9,851 bases of DNA. Origin: Methanolinea sp. SDB (lineage in GTDB: Archaea > Halobacteriota > Methanomicrobia > Methanomicrobiales > Methanospirillaceae). Shown here in pieces: positions 6,414 through 9,851 of the stretch. A program made the position numbers and the translations under genes. The notes beneath the pieces were generated by a model. The model saw nothing but the letters and a program-made list of their open reading frames with translations, searched no databases and was not told where the DNA came from. Every line of letters starts with the position of its first letter. The first letter of the stretch is position 1. The stretch lies in the NCBI GenBank assembly GCA_001412335.1, contig LKUF01000197.1:1-9851 (forward strand), written 5' to 3'.

Positions 6414-7814
6414 ATGAGGTTTTTAATGAAATTTGGTGGCACTTCGGTTGCTGATGCAGGGAGCATCACCAGAGTGGTGGATATCATTGATCAGCATTAC
6501 CGGAGAGAAAACGAGATCGCGGTTGTGGTTTCAGCCCAGCGGGGCGTCACGGATCAGATCATTTCGATATCATCCGAGGTTGCCGATACCAGGAGTGCCG
6601 CCTCCATAGAGCCGTTCATCCAGTCGCTTCGGATCAGGCATATGAAGGTCCTCTCCGAAGTGGCAGAGGATTATGTGGAGGAGGTCGGAGCCCAGCTGGA
6701 AGACCAGCTCTGCAACCTTGAAAACATCCTCAATGCGGTTCATAACTTACGTGAACTCACCCCGCGGTCACGGGATTATGTCATCACGTTCGGGGAGAGG
6801 CTAAATTCCCTTGTTGTATCGGCAGCCCTTCGCCAGCGGGGCATCCCATCCATGGTCCTCGACGGGTGCGAGGCGGGTATCCGGACTACTGCCCACCATG
6901 GGGAGGCGATGGCCCTGCCCGAGAGCGAAGGGAGGATACGGAGCAGGGTCCAGCCCCTGCTCACCGAGACGGTCCCGGTCATCATGGGCTTCATGGGGTG
7001 CACGGAGAAGGCGATCATCACCACGCTTGGGAGGAGCGGCTCCGATTATTCTGCAGCGATCATCGGCGTCGGGATTGAGGCGGACGAGATATGGATATGG
7101 ACGGATGTTGACGGGATAATGACTTCAGATCCAAAGATCATCGATGATGCACGCGTTCTCTCATCCATCTCATACCTGGAGGTCATGGAGCTCTCGTATT
7201 TCGGGGCCAAGGTGATGCACCCCCGTTCGATAGAGCCGGCCATGAGGAAGAACATCCCAGTGCGCGTGAAGAATACCTTCAAACCCGATAACCCTGGCAC
7301 CACGATAGTCAGGGGTGAGAAACGTGAGACACGGGTGGTCAAGGCGCTCACCTACATCGATAAGGTGGCGCTCCTCAACATCTGCGGCGCCCAGATGATC
7401 GGCCGGCCGGGAGTTGCCAAGGCCATCTTTTCGGCCCTCGCTGACAACGAGGTGAACGTGATGATGATCTCGCAGGGCTCATCAGAGGCAAATATCTCCT
7501 TAATCATCGATGAGAACCAGCTTGCTGTAGCCACCGAATCGCTATCCCCGCTTGTAAAGGAAGGTCTCGTGAGGGAAGTCAGTTCCAACAGGGATGTCTG
7601 TGCCGTCGCCGTGGTGGGCGTCGGGATGGCAGGAGCGAAGGGTACCGGCGGGAGGATATTCACGGCTCTTGGAGACGGCGGAGTGAACGTGATGATGATC
7701 TCGCAGGGCTCATCGGAAGTGAATATCTCGTTTGTCGTGAATGAGGCCGACGGCCCCCGTGGGGTCAGGATCCTCCATGATGAGTTCAGGCTTTCAGAGG
7801 AAGACAATGGATAA
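6414..7814 (+). CDS. lysC: aspartate kinase
   Basis: This 466-residue enzyme phosphorylates L-aspartate to aspartyl phosphate, the first step of lysine, threonine, methionine and isoleucine synthesis. The amino acid kinase domain has KFGGTS (6-11), the substrate segment ITFGERL (124-130), TLGRSGSDYSA (204-214), WTDVDGIMTSDP (229-240) and AKVMHP (265-270). Two ACT-type regulatory domains follow, each with NVMMISQGSSE and NIS (about 348-362 and 425-439), which points to allosteric feedback by an end-product amino acid; which one cannot be told. The length suits a monofunctional enzyme with no homoserine dehydrogenase attached. The ATG at 6414 puts KFGGTS at the usual position. No good Shine-Dalgarno is seen, and a TATA-like element about 30 nt upstream suggests a leaderless or near-leaderless message. 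Its last 8 nt overlap purM. Confidence 0.95.
   Translation: MRFLMKFGGTSVADAGSITRVVDIIDQHYRRENEIAVVVSAQRGVTDQIISISSEVADTRSAASIEPFIQSLRIRHMKVLSEVAEDYVEEVGAQLEDQLCNLENILNAVHNLRELTPRSRDYVITFGERLNSLVVSAALRQRGIPSMVLDGCEAGIRTTAHHGEAMALPESEGRIRSRVQPLLTETVPVIMGFMGCTEKAIITTLGRSGSDYSAAIIGVGIEADEIWIWTDVDGIMTSDPKIIDDARVLSSISYLEVMELSYFGAKVMHPRSIEPAMRKNIPVRVKNTFKPDNPGTTIVRGEKRETRVVKALTYIDKVALLNICGAQMIGRPGVAKAIFSALADNEVNVMMISQGSSEANISLIIDENQLAVATESLSPLVKEGLVREVSSNRDVCAVAVVGVGMAGAKGTGGRIFTALGDGGVNVMMISQGSSEVNISFVVNEADGPRGVRILHDEFRLSEEDNG
7452..7483 (+). repeat. 32-bp exact direct repeat, copy 1 (first ACT domain)
   Basis: This segment encodes VNVMMISQGSS of the first ACT domain and is identical base for base to 7683-7714, 231 bp (77 codons) downstream. 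It lies in the same frame of the aspartate kinase gene, and similarity continues weakly past the exact block. Confidence 0.9.
7683..7714 (+). repeat. 32-bp exact direct repeat, copy 2 (second ACT domain)
   Basis: This is the second copy, encoding the same residues in the second ACT domain. Identity ends with the TCA/TCG difference in the second Ser codon of GSS. Protein-level ACT duplication explains the similarity; exact synonymous-site identity suggests gene conversion or shared codon preference. Confidence 0.9.
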
Positions 7815-8802
7815 CCCGGCAAGCTACCGTGATGCAGGAGTCGACATCGACCTGGAGGCACGTGCCATCTCCTCCCTTGTAGCCGAGCTGTCGTACCGGA
7901 GGAGTGGAGATTACCGGATGCTTGGCGGCGTGGGTCATTTCGCAGGAATCATTGATTTTGGGGATCTTGCTCTCTCGCTTGCCGTGGACGGAGTCGGTAC
8001 CAAGATGCGTGTCGCCGACAGGCTGGAGGACTGGACCACCGTCGGCATCGACTGCATCGCGATGAATGTGAACGACCTCTATGTGATGAACATGGAACCG
8101 GTGGCCTTCGTGGACTATATCGCCACCGACAGCCTCTCCGTCGAAAAGATGTCCCAGATTGGGAAAGGACTGAACGAGGGTGCGAGACTGGCGAATATCG
8201 ATATCATCGGGGGAGAGACTGCCACACTCAAAGGCCTTGTCAATGGTCTCGATCTTGCAGGCACCTGCCTCGGGATACAGCGAAAAGAGAAGATCATCAC
8301 CGGTGAGAAGATCTCACCCGGGGACCGGATCGTAGGTCTTTCCTCCTCAGGTATCCACAGCAACGGACTCACGCTTGCCAGGAAGCTCGTTGATTCAGAG
8401 CAGGCCTGGGACAAGAGGCTGAACGGCGGCAAAACGCTTGGGAGGGAGCTTCTGACACCAACCCGAATCTATCACGAAGTTCTGGCGATAACCGCATCCT
8501 GCAGGGTCCACGGGATGTGCCACATCACCGGGGGAGGCCTGTTGAATTTGCGGAGGCTGTCTTCATACGGGTTTGATCTCTTCGACCCCCTGCCTCCCCA
8601 GGAGATATTCCGCTGGCTCCAGGACGCAGGAGATGTCGCAGATGAAGAGATGTACCGGACCTTCAACATGGGAATGGGCTATGCCTTCATTGTACCCCCC
8701 GGAGAGGAGGAGAAAATTATCTCCAGACTGCCCGGATCAAAAATGGTCGGGGAGATAACGGAAAATCCCGGTATCAGGTTAAAAGGCCTGGAAATCTCAT
8801 AA
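7807..8802 (+). CDS. purM: phosphoribosylformylglycinamidine cyclo-ligase (AIR synthase)
   Basis: This 331-residue enzyme closes the imidazole ring in de novo purine synthesis: FGAM + ATP gives AIR + ADP + Pi. Family motifs appear in order: SYRDAGVDID (6-15), LGGVGHFAGIIDF (39-51), DGVGTK (61-66), GIDCIAMNVNDL (80-91), EPVAFVDYIA (97-106), IIGGETA (133-139), PGDRIVGLSSSGIHSNGLTL (171-190), HITGGGLLNL (239-248) and FNMGMGYAFIVPP (286-298). The length matches typical PurM. The frame is open upstream to 7741 inside lysC, but the ATG at 7807 is chosen because AGAGGA lies 5 nt before it and the SYRDAGVDID N terminus follows at once. It overlaps the lysC stop by 8 nt, implying co-transcription and translational coupling. 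It converges on the ZPR1 gene with a 7-nt gap and no evident terminator. Confidence 0.96.
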   Translation: MDNPASYRDAGVDIDLEARAISSLVAELSYRRSGDYRMLGGVGHFAGIIDFGDLALSLAVDGVGTKMRVADRLEDWTTVGIDCIAMNVNDLYVMNMEPVAFVDYIATDSLSVEKMSQIGKGLNEGARLANIDIIGGETATLKGLVNGLDLAGTCLGIQRKEKIITGEKISPGDRIVGLSSSGIHSNGLTLARKLVDSEQAWDKRLNGGKTLGRELLTPTRIYHEVLAITASCRVHGMCHITGGGLLNLRRLSSYGFDLFDPLPPQEIFRWLQDAGDVADEEMYRTFNMGMGYAFIVPPGEEEKIISRLPGSKMVGEITENPGIRLKGLEIS

Positions 8803-8809
8803 GGGACCT

Positions 8810-9358
8810 TCAATCCCCTGTTTCATTATCCTGGATATCTTCCGGCACGTATGGAGATACTACCGCCCTGTCGGCCAGGATGGCGGAATTTCCCGTGGGA
8901 TCTTCGATTATCAGGGTAATATCGAGGCGCCCTTCCCTGACCTCGCTGATCTTTCCCAGGAGTGAATTGATGCGCTCGCGTTCATGAGCATCGTCATTTC
9001 CGAGAAGCAGTCCACCGACAACCTTCTCAACCCTGGCAAGCACACCCTCCACGTTGGATACGAACCCTTCACACGCAGGGCCCGGATCAATTCGCACTCC
9101 CAGTTCAGGGATTGATATCGTGGCATTCATGCTCCTGATCACCCTGACCGAGAGATCTTCATCGGAACGTATGTCCAGTTGCCACTGCGAGGGTTCTGCG
9201 TTCTTCAGGAGCTGGCAATCGACGAACCGGTAACCGCAGGAAGGACACAGAGCGCTGATTATCAATATTTCTGAAAAATAGGGGATCTCATCAGTCTGGT
9301 AAATATATTCTATCTCATCGTTACATACCGGGCAAGGGCCTGGTACGACGGTCCGCAC
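8810..9358 (-). CDS. archaeal ZPR1-type zinc finger protein
   Basis: This 182-residue protein has a C4 zinc-binding site of ZPR1 type: CPVC (Cys9, Cys12) and CPSCGYR (Cys38, Cys41), spaced by 25 residues that include the ISALCPSCGY context typical of the family. A beta-rich domain follows, with ISIPELGVRIDPGP (81-94), EGVLARVEKVV (104-114) and ITLIIEDPTGNSAI (147-160); the last resembles the ZPR1 consensus DPxGNS. Archaeal members have a single module, about half of eukaryotic ZPR1, which duplicates it and acts as a chaperone for eEF1A. A role with aEF1A is possible but not shown for this protein. The start is GTG at 9358, immediately after the sepF TAG stop, with GAGGG 7 nt upstream inside sepF. 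It is therefore translationally coupled to sepF. Confidence 0.86.
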   Translation of the reverse strand: MRTVVPGPCPVCNDEIEYIYQTDEIPYFSEILIISALCPSCGYRFVDCQLLKNAEPSQWQLDIRSDEDLSVRVIRSMNATISIPELGVRIDPGPACEGFVSNVEGVLARVEKVVGGLLLGNDDAHERERINSLLGKISEVREGRLDITLIIEDPTGNSAILADRAVVSPYVPEDIQDNETGD

Positions 9359-9730
9359 CTATAAGCCCTCGCCGATCTTGTCCCTTGATATTTTGACCGA
9401 GTTTGGAGTAACCACAACGTAGCGCTGGTCGCCAAGACCGATGATGTCCCCGTTTACGTCCCTGGCAACCTCCTTGAAGTCTTTCAATACACGTTCATAC
9501 ATGACCTTGTCCATCTTGAGCCTGGCGATGTCCACGATAACAATGTTTCCATTATAGATCTCGTCCTTTATCCGCGGACTGTCCTTTATATCCCCGACAC
9601 TTGCGATCTTCACGTACATGGCCGGAGCCGACGACTCGGCCTCTTCGAACGCCTGCAGATCGAGATCCATGTAGTCGTCCTCGGAGGATGATGTAGTCCT
9701 GCCAAGAAGGGTATCCAGAAATTTTACCAT
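9359..9730 (-). CDS. sepF: archaeal SepF, FtsZ membrane anchor
   Basis: This 123-residue protein matches archaeal SepF. The N-terminal MVKFLDTLLG is a short amphipathic helix of the kind that binds the membrane. An acidic, Ser-rich linker covers residues 12-34 (SSSEDDYMDLD is part of it). The SepF core spans about 38-118, with NGNIVIVDIARL (60-71), DVNGDIIGLGDQRYVVVTP (91-109) and VKISR (112-116). SepF binds the FtsZ C-terminal tail and tethers the division ring to the membrane in archaea that lack FtsA. The ATG at 9730 has no Shine-Dalgarno but a TATA element about 25 nt upstream, so the transcript is probably leaderless. Its stop abuts the GTG of the ZPR1 gene. ftsZ is not in this window. 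Confidence 0.93.
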   Translation of the reverse strand: MVKFLDTLLGRTTSSSEDDYMDLDLQAFEEAESSAPAMYVKIASVGDIKDSPRIKDEIYNGNIVIVDIARLKMDKVMYERVLKDFKEVARDVNGDIIGLGDQRYVVVTPNSVKISRDKIGEGL

Positions 9731-9750
9731 AGCAAAATTGTCTATTGAAT

Positions 9751-9760
9751 TTTATTTAAT
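9751..9760 (-). promoter_or_regulatory. TATA box of sepF
   Basis: On the minus strand ATTAAATAAA is centred about 25 nt upstream of the sepF ATG at 9730. This is the clearest box A match in the window. The spacing places the transcription start at or next to the ATG, which fits the absence of a Shine-Dalgarno sequence and implies leaderless translation. Confidence 0.55.
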
Positions 9761-9851
9761 AGTATCTATTCCAAAAAGCCCAATCAGTATTCGAATGGCC
9801 ATAAACGAACAGCAGTGCCATTTTTTAACCTGCTGCCGATGCAGGGCGGCA
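9761..9851. other. unassigned right edge
   Basis: A plus-strand frame opens with ATG at 9795 and is still open at the window end (19 codons, Cys-rich, unrecognised); it could be the start of a gene divergent from sepF but has no Shine-Dalgarno. A small inverted repeat, TGCCG (9834-9838) and CGGCA (9847-9851), is not followed by a T tract on either strand within view. I make no gene call. Confidence 0.3.

Noticed and set aside
7741..7806. Upstream ATG for purM within lysC
   Set aside because: The 22 extra residues are not PurM-like, whereas the ATG at 7807 has AGAGGA in place and a typical N terminus.
8803..8835. Hairpin terminator between purM and the ZPR1 gene
   Set aside because: Only a 4-bp AGGG/CCCT pairing is seen, with no adequate T tract.

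Overview
This window looks like ordinary chromosomal DNA from a methanogenic archaeon, most likely of the order Methanomicrobiales or a close relative. The evidence is a CoM/CoB-dependent thiol:fumarate reductase (TfrA/TfrB) pair, an archaeal SepF, an archaeal ZPR1-type zinc finger protein, archaeal TATA-like elements placed about 25-30 nt upstream of several start codons (suggesting leaderless transcripts), GGAG-type ribosome binding sites at other starts, and moderately GC-rich coding sequence with AT-rich intergenic gaps. The genus cannot be fixed from sequence reading alone.

Layout from left to right: (1) 145-1296 (+) is a glutaredoxin-like domain fused to a thioredoxin-reductase-type flavoprotein. 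(2) 1324-2553 (-) is an orphan DNA methyltransferase with an N4-cytosine-type motif (TSPPF), convergent with gene 1. (3) 2699-3253 (+) is a small membrane protein of the dolichol kinase/DGK1/phytol kinase (SEC59) family, divergent from the methyltransferase. (4) 3267-4730 and 4727-6352 (-) are tfrB and tfrA, an operon joined by an ATGA stop/start overlap. (5) 6414-7814 and 7807-8802 (+) are an aspartate kinase and purM, overlapping by 8 nt and divergent from tfrA across a 61-bp shared promoter region. (6) 8810-9358 and 9359-9730 (-) are a ZPR1-type zinc finger protein and sepF, transcribed sepF first, with the ZPR1 start codon directly after the sepF stop. The right end (9731-9851) is the sepF promoter region plus an unassigned stretch.

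The genes fit a biosynthetic and housekeeping theme. TfrAB reduces fumarate to succinate with CoM-SH and CoB-SH, feeding C4/C5 precursor synthesis and yielding the heterodisulfide. The divergent lysC-purM operon starts aspartate-family amino acid synthesis and makes the purine intermediate AIR; purine synthesis consumes aspartate and releases fumarate, so the two divergent units share metabolites. SepF is the membrane anchor of FtsZ in archaea. No mobile element, CRISPR array, tRNA, rRNA or clear defence island is visible. I do not see a wholly new system. The points most worth a second look are the Grx-TrxR fusion with a non-canonical nucleotide-binding site, the orphan methyltransferase, the short repeated half-sites between tfrA and lysC, the 32-bp exact repeat in the two ACT domains of the aspartate kinase, and the tight sepF-ZPR1 coupling.
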